Part shown: positions 5,893 to 13,950 of the stretch, in pieces
Position numbering within the stretch: position 1 is the first letter of the stretch
How the letters are laid out: every line of letters starts with the position of its first letter
Notes under the pieces: model-generated
Databases searched by the model: none
The model's input: only the letters and a program-made list of their open reading frames with translations
What the model was told of the DNA's origin: nothing
Translations under genes and position numbers: made by a program
IMG/VR virus record: IMGVR_UViG_3300025168_000043
Span: 1 to 64,000 of that record
Source of the DNA: a virus
Strand: one strand, 5' to 3'
Length of the DNA stretch: 64,000 bases

Positions 5893-6219
5893 ATGCAAGT
5901 TGCTGATAGAGAAAGTGAAATTGCTAAAGAAAGTGAAATATTCAAAAACGTTACCCCTGATTCTCCAATGAAGGTTTGGCTTGTTGATTATGTTGGCCAG
6001 AAATTCGAACAAGAAATGATTCGTTTTAAGATAGATACAGGCAAGGAATATGAGTGGGATGGCAATATTACTGTTGAAATGATAGTAGATCTAATGGCGG
6101 AAGAATTTCCAGAGTTTGTAATGGCCTTAGCGGAAGAAAACTTTATTAGAGGATATCGTCAGGCTTTTGCAGATTTAGAAGCCGGCCAAGAAATGGTCAA
6201 ATCTGAAGAAAATGGATAA
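5893..6219 (+). CDS. Small acidic phage protein, unknown
   Basis: The 108-aa acidic, mostly helical-looking protein has no membrane segment and no motif recognised. It sits directly behind a consensus promoter with an AAAGGAG ribosome site, so it is probably expressed early and strongly. Acidic early phage proteins often act as host-takeover or anti-defence factors, but nothing in the sequence shows that here. It overlaps the next gene by 8 nt. Confidence 0.75.
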   Translation: MQVADRESEIAKESEIFKNVTPDSPMKVWLVDYVGQKFEQEMIRFKIDTGKEYEWDGNITVEMIVDLMAEEFPEFVMALAEENFIRGYRQAFADLEAGQEMVKSEENG

Positions 6220-6904
6220 AAATAGACTCAATATTGAAGATATAATAAAAAGATCTTTACTGGACCAAAAGGTTTTACGAAAAGAATATCGTCTGTTTGG
6301 GAAACTATTATATGTGCAGGAACCATTTGTTGGTGATGTTGATACTCAAGATGCAATAAATTATTTAGAACAAAATATACCGCCTCATTTATTTGAAGAA
6401 GTGGATACTATAATTGTTGGTACTTTTGATTTTTTAGAGATAAGAGACTTAGAAGCATTGTACAAAGATGGCGCGATATATATTAGTAATAAAATCATAA
6501 ATAGTAGAGATTTGTTAGAAAACATTTTGCACGAAATGGCCCACTCTCTAGAAGTAGCAGAGGGGCACTACATTTATGCGGATGGATCTCTTCATACTGA
6601 GTTTCTTGGTAAAAGACGGCGCCTAAAAGATCTTCTACTTGCACAAGACACAGAAATCTTACATGATTTCTCAAATACAGAGTATGATCTAGATTTTGAT
6701 ATGTTTTTGTATCAAGATATAGGTTACCCCAAATTAAGAACTTTAACTAATGGGTTGTTTTATAGCCCTTATTCAATAACGAGTTTGAGAGAATATTGGG
6801 CCTCTGGCGTTGAAAACTATTATTTAGGTGACAGAGAAATATTAAAGAGAGTTAGTCCGCAACTATTTATTAAAATAGAAGGAGTGATCACAGATGAGCA
6901 TTAA
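6212..6904 (+). CDS. HExxH zinc metallopeptidase-like protein
   Basis: The 230-aa protein has the zincin signature HEMAH at residues 107-111 within ILHEMAHSLEVAEGH, followed by a possible third ligand in the next 25 residues (the HTEFLGKRR region). The C-terminal part has LREYWASGVENYYLGDRE, a pattern seen near the end of several phage and toxin zincin-like proteins in which a Glu completes the site. No signal peptide is present, so it acts inside the cell or in the virion. The substrate is unknown. It overlaps both neighbours, which points to one operon from the 5843 promoter. Confidence 0.75.
   Translation: MDKNRLNIEDIIKRSLLDQKVLRKEYRLFGKLLYVQEPFVGDVDTQDAINYLEQNIPPHLFEEVDTIIVGTFDFLEIRDLEALYKDGAIYISNKIINSRDLLENILHEMAHSLEVAEGHYIYADGSLHTEFLGKRRRLKDLLLAQDTEILHDFSNTEYDLDFDMFLYQDIGYPKLRTLTNGLFYSPYSITSLREYWASGVENYYLGDREILKRVSPQLFIKIEGVITDEH
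6862..6869 (+). promoter_or_regulatory. ACTATTTA motif near the end of the peptidase gene
   Basis: This copy begins 32 nt upstream of ATG 6894 but lies inside coding sequence, so it is weaker evidence than the intergenic copies. Confidence 0.25.
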
Positions 6905-7220
6905 AAATACAGAAGTTAGAGAAAATAAAGACACTTTTGAAGTTTATATCGAATTATATGAAAAAAATGATCGAGAGAACATCAGGAAAAGAAAATTTGT
7001 CCTAGCAGACGCAATTGAGATTTTAAAAAGTCACAAAAAATCTTTTGGTAACTGCATACAAAATCCAACGTTAAAAAACTGGAATTTGTCATTGTTATCC
7101 GGGACTTGGATTTTTGAAAAGAAATCAGTTGACAAACCTAAAAAACAGGTTATATTAAAAGAAGAGAAACCAAAGACTACGCAACGACGGCGTGCTAAAA
7201 AGGTCTCGACTGAGGAATAA
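6894..7220 (+). CDS. Small basic protein, unknown
   Basis: The 108-aa protein has a mixed-charge body and a basic C-terminal tail (KPKKQ, TTQRRRAKKVSTEE). GAAGGAG supplies the ribosome site inside the end of the peptidase gene. The middle (IEILKSHKKSFGNCIQNPT) suggests one helix; no motif is recognised. The tail could bind nucleic acid. A sigma70-like promoter for the next gene is embedded near its 3' end. Confidence 0.65.
   Translation: MSIKNTEVRENKDTFEVYIELYEKNDRENIRKRKFVLADAIEILKSHKKSFGNCIQNPTLKNWNLSLLSGTWIFEKKSVDKPKKQVILKEEKPKTTQRRRAKKVSTEE
7129..7156 (+). promoter_or_regulatory. Probable sigma70-type promoter for the Fe-S nuclease
   Basis: TTGACA (7129-7134), a 16-bp spacer ending in GGT, and TATATT (7151-7156). 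It lies inside the 6894 gene, 65 nt before ATG 7221. The GT before the -10 box is shared with the clear promoters at 3629, 5843 and 62056. Confidence 0.55.
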
Positions 7221-7985
7221 ATGGCGCATGTCTCTTATTCAGAGATAAAAACTTGGAACGAATGCCCACACAAACACCGACTTCAATACGTTGAAAGAAT
7301 CGCAGGCTTCAAAGGCAACCTACACACTGCTTTTGGGACCGCGATCCACAGTGTTTGTGAACACGGGCTTCTAAATGAAGATCTAGACAGAGAGAAACAC
7401 TTTCTGGAAGAGTTCGAAAAAGAAATCGTTTCATTAGAAAAGAAAGAAGTGGAGATCGACAAGACCCTACGAGAGCAAATGATGGGCCAGTACGCGCCCA
7501 TCGTTTCGTCGTTTCGTGAGGAACTAGATAACTACTTTGAGGACTGTGAGGTTATCTCCACAGAAGAAATGCTTTATGAAGACATTGAAGGGCACGATTT
7601 GAAGTTTAAAGGCTTCATAGACCTCGTTGTCAAGACTAAGGATGGTAAGTATCATATCCTTGACTGGAAGACTTGTGGGTGGGGCTGGGACGCCAGAAAG
7701 AAGGCTGATAAGATCATCAACTACCAGTTAACCCTATACAAAGTTTTCTGGGGTAAGAAACATAACATCCCGATCGACAAGATCGAGACACATTTTGGTT
7801 TGCTCAAGAGAACAGCCAAAAAGAACAACACAGAGATTTTTCGAGTTACAAGCGGGCAAATAAAAGTAAAAAATGCCTTGACATTCCTCGAAAAAGCGGT
7901 TATTAATATAAAGAGAAAGATTTCTATTAAGAATAGATTATCTTGTAAATACTGCGATTTCTATAAAACAGAACATTGCAGATGA
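7221..7985 (+). CDS. PD-(D/E)XK nuclease with 4Fe-4S cysteines (Cas4/AddB/RecB-like)
   Basis: The 254-aa protein starts SYSEIKTWNECPHKHRLQY, the usual opening of the RecB/Cas4-like nuclease fold. H43 in GTAIHSV, D134 in GFIDLVV, and D148/K150 in ILDWKT form the PD-(D/E)XK active site. One N-terminal Cys (C15) and three C-terminal Cys (C242, C245, C253 in CKYC...EHC) match the split four-Cys iron-sulfur cluster of Cas4 and AddB. The likely activity is a DNA exonuclease in phage replication or recombination. There are no cas genes nearby, so a CRISPR role is not suggested. GAGGA precedes the ATG. Confidence 0.88.
   Translation: MAHVSYSEIKTWNECPHKHRLQYVERIAGFKGNLHTAFGTAIHSVCEHGLLNEDLDREKHFLEEFEKEIVSLEKKEVEIDKTLREQMMGQYAPIVSSFREELDNYFEDCEVISTEEMLYEDIEGHDLKFKGFIDLVVKTKDGKYHILDWKTCGWGWDARKKADKIINYQLTLYKVFWGKKHNIPIDKIETHFGLLKRTAKKNNTEIFRVTSGQIKVKNALTFLEKAVINIKRKISIKNRLSCKYCDFYKTEHCR
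7878..7906 (+). promoter_or_regulatory. Possible promoter for the glycan cluster
   Basis: TTGACA (7878-7883), a 17-bp spacer ending in GGT, and TATTAA (7901-7906; 4 of 6 matches). It lies inside the nuclease gene 87 nt before ATG 7993. The -10 is weak, but the spacing and the GGT match the other promoters of this window. Confidence 0.4.
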
Positions 7986-7992
7986 GGTTTAA

Positions 7993-9261
7993 ATGAATAA
8001 GAAAAAGACAATCCTAGTCCTAGCAGATCACCCTATGGCACCATCTGGTGTTGGTACCCAAACTAAAAATTTTATTGAAACACTAATTTTAACTGGTAAA
8101 TATCGTTTTATTTGTTTTGGAGGCGCGATTAAACATCCAAGTTATGAACCACAGTTCATTTCAGATGAGAGATGGGGCGAAAAAGATTGGGTTGTGTACC
8201 CAGTAGATGGATATGGATCAGCGGAAAGTATTCGATCGATTTTGTGGACTGAGAAACCAGATGTACTTTGGTTTATGACAGATCCAAGATTTTATGGCTG
8301 GCTGTGGCAGATTGAAAATGAAGTACGACCTCTTATACCGATGGTTTATTATCATGTATGGGACAACTATCCGCCGCCTAAGTTCAATGCTAAATGGTAT
8401 CGTTCTACAGATGTGGTAGCGTCTATCTCAAAAGTAACCCACGATATAGTAAATAAAGTAGCCCCTGAAGTGGAGAATCATTATATTCCTCATGCTGTAA
8501 ATGATAAAATATTTTATAAAATCGAACAAGATCAGGTAGACAGTTTTATCAAAGAAACTTTCCCAGATCATGCAGGCCGCACAGTATTTTTTTGGAACAA
8601 TAGAAATGCACGTCGTAAGCACTCAGGCACTCTCTTACACTGGTTTAATAAATTTGCAGAAGAAGTGGGCCCAGAAAATGTTTGTCTAATAATGCATACA
8701 GATCCAAAAGACCCCAACGGACAAGATCTCCGCCAGATGATCGAAGATATGAATATAACAGACGGCCGCGTAGTATTATCTACTAATAAAATGCCAGCAG
8801 AAGGTCTTTCAATGATGTATAATATGGCAGATTGCACGATTAATATTTCGGACGCCGAAGGTTTTGGTTTGGCCACTCTTGAATCACTGTCCTGTGGAAC
8901 ACCTATTATTGTTAATATGACAGGAGGCCTCCAAGAACAAGTAACTGATGGTAATGAATGGTTTGGTATCGGGATTGAGCCATCAGCCAAGGCTCTGATT
9001 GGATCCCAGACGGTCCCATACATTTATGAAGATAGAATAAGTGAGAAAGATTTTATTGATTCTCTTAGAACTTTCTACAATATGTCTAAAGAAGAGAGAG
9101 AAGCGATGGGGCAAAAAGGAATCCAGCATGTAAGGATGAATTATGATTACAAAGGTTTTCAAGAAAAGTGGTTAAACCTTATTGATGACATTACAAACAG
9201 ATTAGGTTCTTGGGAAACCAGAAAAGGTTACAAGTCTTGGGAACTCAAGGAGGTATCGTGA
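7993..9261 (+). CDS. GT4-family glycosyltransferase
   Basis: This 422-aa GT-B enzyme has an N-terminal domain opening with TILVLADHPMAPSGVGTQTK (the Gly-rich acceptor-side loop) and a C-terminal nucleotide-sugar domain with the family motif EGFGLATLESLSCGTPIIV near residues 288-306 (E-x7-E). It would transfer a sugar from a nucleotide donor with retention of configuration. Donor and acceptor cannot be told. It is the first gene of the 22-gene glycan cluster, and its stop overlaps the GTG start of the next glycosyltransferase. Confidence 0.9.
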   Translation: MNKKKTILVLADHPMAPSGVGTQTKNFIETLILTGKYRFICFGGAIKHPSYEPQFISDERWGEKDWVVYPVDGYGSAESIRSILWTEKPDVLWFMTDPRFYGWLWQIENEVRPLIPMVYYHVWDNYPPPKFNAKWYRSTDVVASISKVTHDIVNKVAPEVENHYIPHAVNDKIFYKIEQDQVDSFIKETFPDHAGRTVFFWNNRNARRKHSGTLLHWFNKFAEEVGPENVCLIMHTDPKDPNGQDLRQMIEDMNITDGRVVLSTNKMPAEGLSMMYNMADCTINISDAEGFGLATLESLSCGTPIIVNMTGGLQEQVTDGNEWFGIGIEPSAKALIGSQTVPYIYEDRISEKDFIDSLRTFYNMSKEEREAMGQKGIQHVRMNYDYKGFQEKWLNLIDDITNRLGSWETRKGYKSWELKEVS

Positions 9262-11207
9262 AAAAAGTATTAGTTAGAGGCCCGGCGCTTTCACAATCAG
9301 GATACGGCGAGCACACTCGCTTTGTTCTGCGCGCCCTTCGGCTACAGGAGTCAGAACTAGATATTCATATCTTACCAACTGGATGGGGAGAGACAGGTTG
9401 GTTAGCTATTGATAATGAGGAAAGAGAATGGATTGATTCTAAAGTATTTGCCGGCGCACGCCACCTGCAACAAAATTTACCATATGATATATCTGTTCAA
9501 GTTACCATACCCAATGAATGGCAAAAAATTGCCTCAATTAATATTGGTGTTACAGCCGGCATTGAAACAAATAAAGTTTCATCTGTTTGGTTACAAAAAT
9601 GTAATGAGATGGATAGGATTATCACCATTTCTGAGCATGCAAAGAATGGTTTTGTTATGACTGAGTACCAAGGGCACAATAGTGAGACAGGTGCCCCTGT
9701 ACATTTACGATGTGAGACACCAGTTGACATTGCTGGATATCCCGTAAAAGACCATGAGGCTGCTGAGATCTCTCTAAATCTTGAGCATGATTTTAACTAT
9801 TTGGCTATCTCACAGTGGGGTCCGAGAAAAAATATGGCAAACCTCATTAGATGGTTTGTTGAAGAGAACCATGATCAAGAAGTAGGACTTATTTTAAAAA
9901 CTAGTTTAAAAAATAACTCTGTTGTAGATAGGGAATATATTGAAGAGGTAGTATCTCAATCAATACCAGAGATTGAAGAAAGAAAATGCAAAGTTTATCT
10001 CCTACATGGTGATATGTCCGAATCAGAAATACATTCGCTGTATAAACACCCAAAAGTAAAATGTCTAGTTTCACTAACACACGGAGAAGGATTTGGGTTA
10101 CCACTTTTTGAAGCTGCATACAGTGGACTACCAATCATCGCTCCAGCTTGGTCCGGACAGACCGATTTTCTATATGCACCAGCACAAACAAAATCTAAGA
10201 AAAACAAATTAAAACCTTATTTTGCTAACGTGGATTACACACTGGGACCAATTCATGAAAGTGCTGTGTGGCCCGGCGTTTTAGAAAAAGACACTGTATG
10301 GTGTTATCCTACGGAGGGTTCTTACAAAATACGTCTTAGACAAGTTAGAAAAAATTATGATAAATGGTTACAAAAAGCTAAATATTTGCAAAAATGGGTT
10401 AAGAAAGAATTTGGATGGTCCAAACAACACAGGAATCTATCAAATCTGATCCACAGCCCCGATCCAGCACACCTAATCTCTATAGATGACCTGCCTAAGA
10501 TTTCTATTATAACTTCAGTTTATGATGGGGATGATTTTATAAAATTGTTTCTAGAAGATATAACAAACCAAACCATATTTGAAGATAAATGTGAACTTAT
10601 TTTGATTAATGCAAATTCTCCGGGCAACGAAGAGACTGTTATAGAAGAATACATAAAGAAATACCCAAATAATATTACATACAAAAAGCTAGAGAAAGAT
10701 CCGGGATTATATGCTGTGTGGAATATGGGTATTAAGTTATCAACAGGAAAGTATATCACAAATGCAAATTTGGATGACAGAAAGGCCTCAAACGCGCTTG
10801 AAAGACACGCAAAAGAACTATTTGTAAATGAGGATGTGGACTTAGTATATGCTGATATGTCTATTACACATGAGCCTAACGAAACTTTCGAAGAAAATAG
10901 CTCTGATGGTCGTCGCTATAACTTCCCAGACTTTTCTCTTGCAAATCTCAAAATGACCAATATGCCCCATGCTGCACCGATGTGGAGAAGAGCATATCAT
11001 GATAAATACGGCTATTTTGATGAAAGCTATAAATCCGCTGGTGACTGGGAGCTATGGCTTCGTGGCGCTACAGAGGGGAGTAAGTTCAAAAAAATAAACA
11101 GTGTATTGGGTTTATATTATTTTAATCCGAAAGGGATTTCCACCAACCCAGAGAACTTTGCTTGGAAAAGAGAAGAAGAAAAAAAGGTATTTAAAAAGTA
11201 TCAATGA
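9258..11207 (+). CDS. Two-domain glycosyltransferase (GT4 plus GT2)
   Basis: The 649-aa protein fuses two enzymes. Residues 1-395 are a GT4-type GT-B domain (RGPALSQSGYGEHTR at the start, GEGFGLPLFEAAYSGLPII near residue 275). Residues 410-640 are a GT2-type GT-A domain beginning PKISIITSVYDGDDF, with a NLDD metal site near 505 and SAGDWELWLRG near 595. The start is GTG 9258, with AAGGAGG 4 nt upstream and a GTGA overlap; earlier in-frame codons lie upstream of that ribosome site. Two linkages in one polypeptide suggest it builds a disaccharide unit. Confidence 0.9.
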   Translation: MKKVLVRGPALSQSGYGEHTRFVLRALRLQESELDIHILPTGWGETGWLAIDNEEREWIDSKVFAGARHLQQNLPYDISVQVTIPNEWQKIASINIGVTAGIETNKVSSVWLQKCNEMDRIITISEHAKNGFVMTEYQGHNSETGAPVHLRCETPVDIAGYPVKDHEAAEISLNLEHDFNYLAISQWGPRKNMANLIRWFVEENHDQEVGLILKTSLKNNSVVDREYIEEVVSQSIPEIEERKCKVYLLHGDMSESEIHSLYKHPKVKCLVSLTHGEGFGLPLFEAAYSGLPIIAPAWSGQTDFLYAPAQTKSKKNKLKPYFANVDYTLGPIHESAVWPGVLEKDTVWCYPTEGSYKIRLRQVRKNYDKWLQKAKYLQKWVKKEFGWSKQHRNLSNLIHSPDPAHLISIDDLPKISIITSVYDGDDFIKLFLEDITNQTIFEDKCELILINANSPGNEETVIEEYIKKYPNNITYKKLEKDPGLYAVWNMGIKLSTGKYITNANLDDRKASNALERHAKELFVNEDVDLVYADMSITHEPNETFEENSSDGRRYNFPDFSLANLKMTNMPHAAPMWRRAYHDKYGYFDESYKSAGDWELWLRGATEGSKFKKINSVLGLYYFNPKGISTNPENFAWKREEEKKVFKKYQ

Positions 11208-11866
11208 AAGTAATATCTTTTTCACTCTGGGGCCAAGATCCAAAATATTTGATTGGAGCTATTCGAAATGCTGAGTTGGCAAAAGAAATATACCCTGATT
11301 GGGTGTGCAGGTTTTACATCGGACAAAGTGTACCAAGCCAAGCAGTCTTACAACTAGAAAGGCACGACAATGTACAAATCGTGGAGAGGTTGGAGTTCGG
11401 AGACTGGCGCGGCATGTTCTGGAGGTTTCTACCAGCCTCTGAAGATTCAGTCGATGTCATGATATCTAGAGATACTGATTCTCGCTTAAGTATTAGAGAG
11501 AAAATGGCTGTAGATGAGTGGCTTGAGTCAGATAAAAAGATGCATATTATGAGAGATCATCCTCACCACGGGTATCCAATACTGGGTGGCATGTGGGGTG
11601 CAAAATCAGGTGCAATCAGTAATATAAAAAACTTGATTGATAATTTTGCCCAAGAAGATGCATACGGTACTGATTACAAATTTTTTGCAGAACTAATTTT
11701 TCCAACTTTAACACCTGATCAAGTTATGACTCACGATGAATTCTTTGATGGTCAGCCTTTTCCATCTCGGAGGCAAGGATTAGAATTTGTTGGACAGGTG
11801 TTCGATGAAAATGAAAAAACTATTATAGAACACCAAAATGCATTGCGAAGATATTATGATAAATGA
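11204..11866 (+). CDS. Putative glycosyltransferase (DTD motif)
   Basis: This 220-aa GT-A-like protein has an N-terminal strand MKVISFSLWGQDPKYLIGA, then SRDTDSRLSIREKMAVDEWL near residues 84-104. The DTD is the probable metal/nucleotide-sugar site, and the following segment with HPHHGYPILGGMWGAK resembles a conserved block of uncharacterised glycosyltransferases. It overlaps the previous stop (ATGA). Donor unknown. Confidence 0.75.
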   Translation: MKVISFSLWGQDPKYLIGAIRNAELAKEIYPDWVCRFYIGQSVPSQAVLQLERHDNVQIVERLEFGDWRGMFWRFLPASEDSVDVMISRDTDSRLSIREKMAVDEWLESDKKMHIMRDHPHHGYPILGGMWGAKSGAISNIKNLIDNFAQEDAYGTDYKFFAELIFPTLTPDQVMTHDEFFDGQPFPSRRQGLEFVGQVFDENEKTIIEHQNALRRYYDK

Positions 11867-12563
11867 CAAACCCATAGTTATATTAGCTAGCGATGAAAAT
11901 CCATACTATAGTGATTTTTCCGATATTGTAATAAGAGCATGGGAAAAAATGGGTTTTGAAGTTGATTACACAATAATAAGTGATAAAAATAAATATGTTC
12001 CGGATTCTGTTATTCCATATGGAAATCAAGCACAAATTTGTCGAGTTTTGTCGCCCTATAGATATCCAAATCGAATTTGTATGACATCTGACATAGATAT
12101 GATGCCATTAAATAAAGAATATTTTGTCGAAGCCTTAAAAGCAATAAAGAATAAAGATGATTTTACAAGTCTCTCGTCAGATGCTCATTTGGGCAATGCT
12201 TTTTTTACTAGACATCCAATATGTTATTTGGCTGGTCACGGCTCAACGTTTTCAAAGATCACAGGGGTTATTGACATTACTAGTATGGAAAAGAAAATGT
12301 TAGATTGGTGGAATAAAGGTCACGGCTGGAATACTGATGAAATGTGTTTCTCGGCAGACCTTGGCGAAGCTATAGATGAAGAAGGCATAACACTACACAG
12401 CCAGTTAAGAGGTTGGCAGCATGGTCTAGCTAGAAGAAGACTTGATAGAAGCAACTGGGTCTTTTCTCATGAAAAGTTAATAAGTGATGAATATATCGAT
12501 GCCCACATGCCAAGACCTTATTCCAAATACAAAAACCATATTGATCAATTGATTCGAGATTAA
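11856..12563 (+). CDS. Putative glycosyltransferase (SDIDMMP motif)
   Basis: The protein is 235 aa from ATG 11856; an ATG 18 nt upstream is also possible, and neither has a strong ribosome site. It starts with a Rossmann-like strand (PIVILASDENPYYSDF) and carries SDIDMMPLN near residues 75-83, a DxD-type nucleotide-sugar site. It has the compact GT-A size and lies in a run of glycosyltransferases. No signal or membrane segment is seen. Assigned by motif and context only. Confidence 0.65.
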   Translation: MINDKPIVILASDENPYYSDFSDIVIRAWEKMGFEVDYTIISDKNKYVPDSVIPYGNQAQICRVLSPYRYPNRICMTSDIDMMPLNKEYFVEALKAIKNKDDFTSLSSDAHLGNAFFTRHPICYLAGHGSTFSKITGVIDITSMEKKMLDWWNKGHGWNTDEMCFSADLGEAIDEEGITLHSQLRGWQHGLARRRLDRSNWVFSHEKLISDEYIDAHMPRPYSKYKNHIDQLIRD

Positions 12564-12566
12564 CAA

Positions 12567-13247
12567 ATGAAAGCTAAAGAAATGCCTTTTTATATTTGTC
12601 ATTGTAAAAAGCTAACCGAAAGAAGACCGCATCTTGAGTCCGAGTTGTCCAGAGTAGGAATACAGAAGGCCCAATGGATATTAAATTTTGATGCTGATGA
12701 ACTTACAGAAGAATATGTTTTTGATGTTTTGGAAACATCTTTGTGGTATGAAAGAATGCAGCTTCCTATCTATCCTTCACCCCCAACATACAGGGTATTA
12801 AGTAAACCAGTCACTTCTTTAGTCATGAAACATAGAGAAGCATATAGAATGTTTTTAGAGACAGGTGAGCCATATGCTTTGATATCTGAAGATGATACAT
12901 TTTTTCATCCTGATTATAATAGCTTATTTGAAAAATACTTTGCAACAATGCCAGAAGATGCAGACATAGTTCACATGTGTGCGGCATCTGATCTATTTCC
13001 TTCTAACATTTTGGATGGACAATATTTTTATGAAAATCACTTGACAAGAGGAACTGGACTGTATCTCATTTCTAGAAGAGCGGCAGAAATAATGCTAAAT
13101 GGTTTACACTTTTTCTGCGGTCCAATAGACTTTGAAATAAATTATTTTGTCTATAAACATGACCTTAAGTCATATTGGTTACACCCCTTGTTAGCGCACC
13201 AAGGATCTGAAACCATATATTCCTCCTCACTGGATGGCAAAAGATGA
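12567..13247 (+). CDS. GT25-like glycosyltransferase
   Basis: This 226-aa protein has the layout of the GT25 (LPS beta-galactosyltransferase/procollagen galactosyltransferase-like) family: an N-terminal FYICHCKKLTERRPHLESEL, which corresponds to the usual INLxxxxxRR opening, and ALISEDDTFFHPDY near residues 104-117 with the EDD metal site. Next, GTGLYLISRRAAEIML matches the family's late block. It would act with a UDP-sugar donor. It overlaps the next gene by 4 nt. Confidence 0.8.
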   Translation: MKAKEMPFYICHCKKLTERRPHLESELSRVGIQKAQWILNFDADELTEEYVFDVLETSLWYERMQLPIYPSPPTYRVLSKPVTSLVMKHREAYRMFLETGEPYALISEDDTFFHPDYNSLFEKYFATMPEDADIVHMCAASDLFPSNILDGQYFYENHLTRGTGLYLISRRAAEIMLNGLHFFCGPIDFEINYFVYKHDLKSYWLHPLLAHQGSETIYSSSLDGKR

Positions 13248-13939
13248 TAGTCGAAAGTTACAGAGATTATATGAAAGGAAAACGTGTTGCACTCGTTGTA
13301 TCCGGCGCTTCATTATTTGAGAAGGGCTTAGGGGACTTAATAGAATCCTATGACGTTGTAGTTCGACTGAACCGTGCATTACCTGTTGATCCTAGAGGAG
13401 AAAGCGACGTTGGGAAAAGAACAGATGTATTGTATAATACTTTAGATGGTTTTTCTGATGCGGGTGGACCCATTGATGGTGATTTATGGAAAAGATCCGG
13501 AGTGAAATATGTGTGTAGCACTTATCCAAAGTCAGAATACTTCACATATCCAGAAAAATCATCCCATTTGAATAATATACTTCCAACGAGATGGATGAAA
13601 GATGAAGTCTACTACCCTATTCGTGAATACGTTAAATTCAGACCGAACTCTGGGACAACAACCTTAATGGATATATTGTCACACGATATTGGGAAAGTAC
13701 ACTTATTTGGTTTGGACTTTTTTAGAACTTTATATGATCCAAGATATCTACAATCAGGCGGTTCTAAAGAAGAATTTGAAAGACACTTAGCCACTAACAA
13801 GAGAGATCGCCATGATCCAGACTCCCAATATAAGTTTTTTAAACATGAAGTGTATCCTAATGATGATAGAATTGTAATAGATGAATATTTTAAAGAGATA
13901 TTAAAAAACCCAAAATATGATAAAATGTACTTTTTATAA
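13244..13939 (+). CDS. Sialyltransferase-like glycosyltransferase (GT29-type motifs)
   Basis: In this 231-aa protein, residues 13-43 (VALVVSGASLFEKGLG, then IESYDVVVRLNRA) read like the GT29 sialyl motif L, in which a Gly-rich loop is followed by IDSxDxVxRxN. Residues 132-157 (PNSGTTTLMDILSHDI, then VHLFGLDFF) read like motif S. Together with the CMP-sugar synthetase encoded next door at 13951, a transferase using a CMP-activated nonulosonic acid (sialic, legionaminic or related) is plausible. GT29 enzymes are typical of eukaryotes, with scattered bacterial and viral relatives. Assignment is by motif only. Confidence 0.72.
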   Translation: MIVESYRDYMKGKRVALVVSGASLFEKGLGDLIESYDVVVRLNRALPVDPRGESDVGKRTDVLYNTLDGFSDAGGPIDGDLWKRSGVKYVCSTYPKSEYFTYPEKSSHLNNILPTRWMKDEVYYPIREYVKFRPNSGTTTLMDILSHDIGKVHLFGLDFFRTLYDPRYLQSGGSKEEFERHLATNKRDRHDPDSQYKFFKHEVYPNDDRIVIDEYFKEILKNPKYDKMYFL

Positions 13940-13950
13940 AGGAGATAGAA

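Noticed and set aside
13410-13438. TATAAT with TTGGGA 17 bp upstream inside the GT29-like gene
   Set aside because: The -35 box is poor, it is in coding sequence, and it lies 500 nt from the next start.
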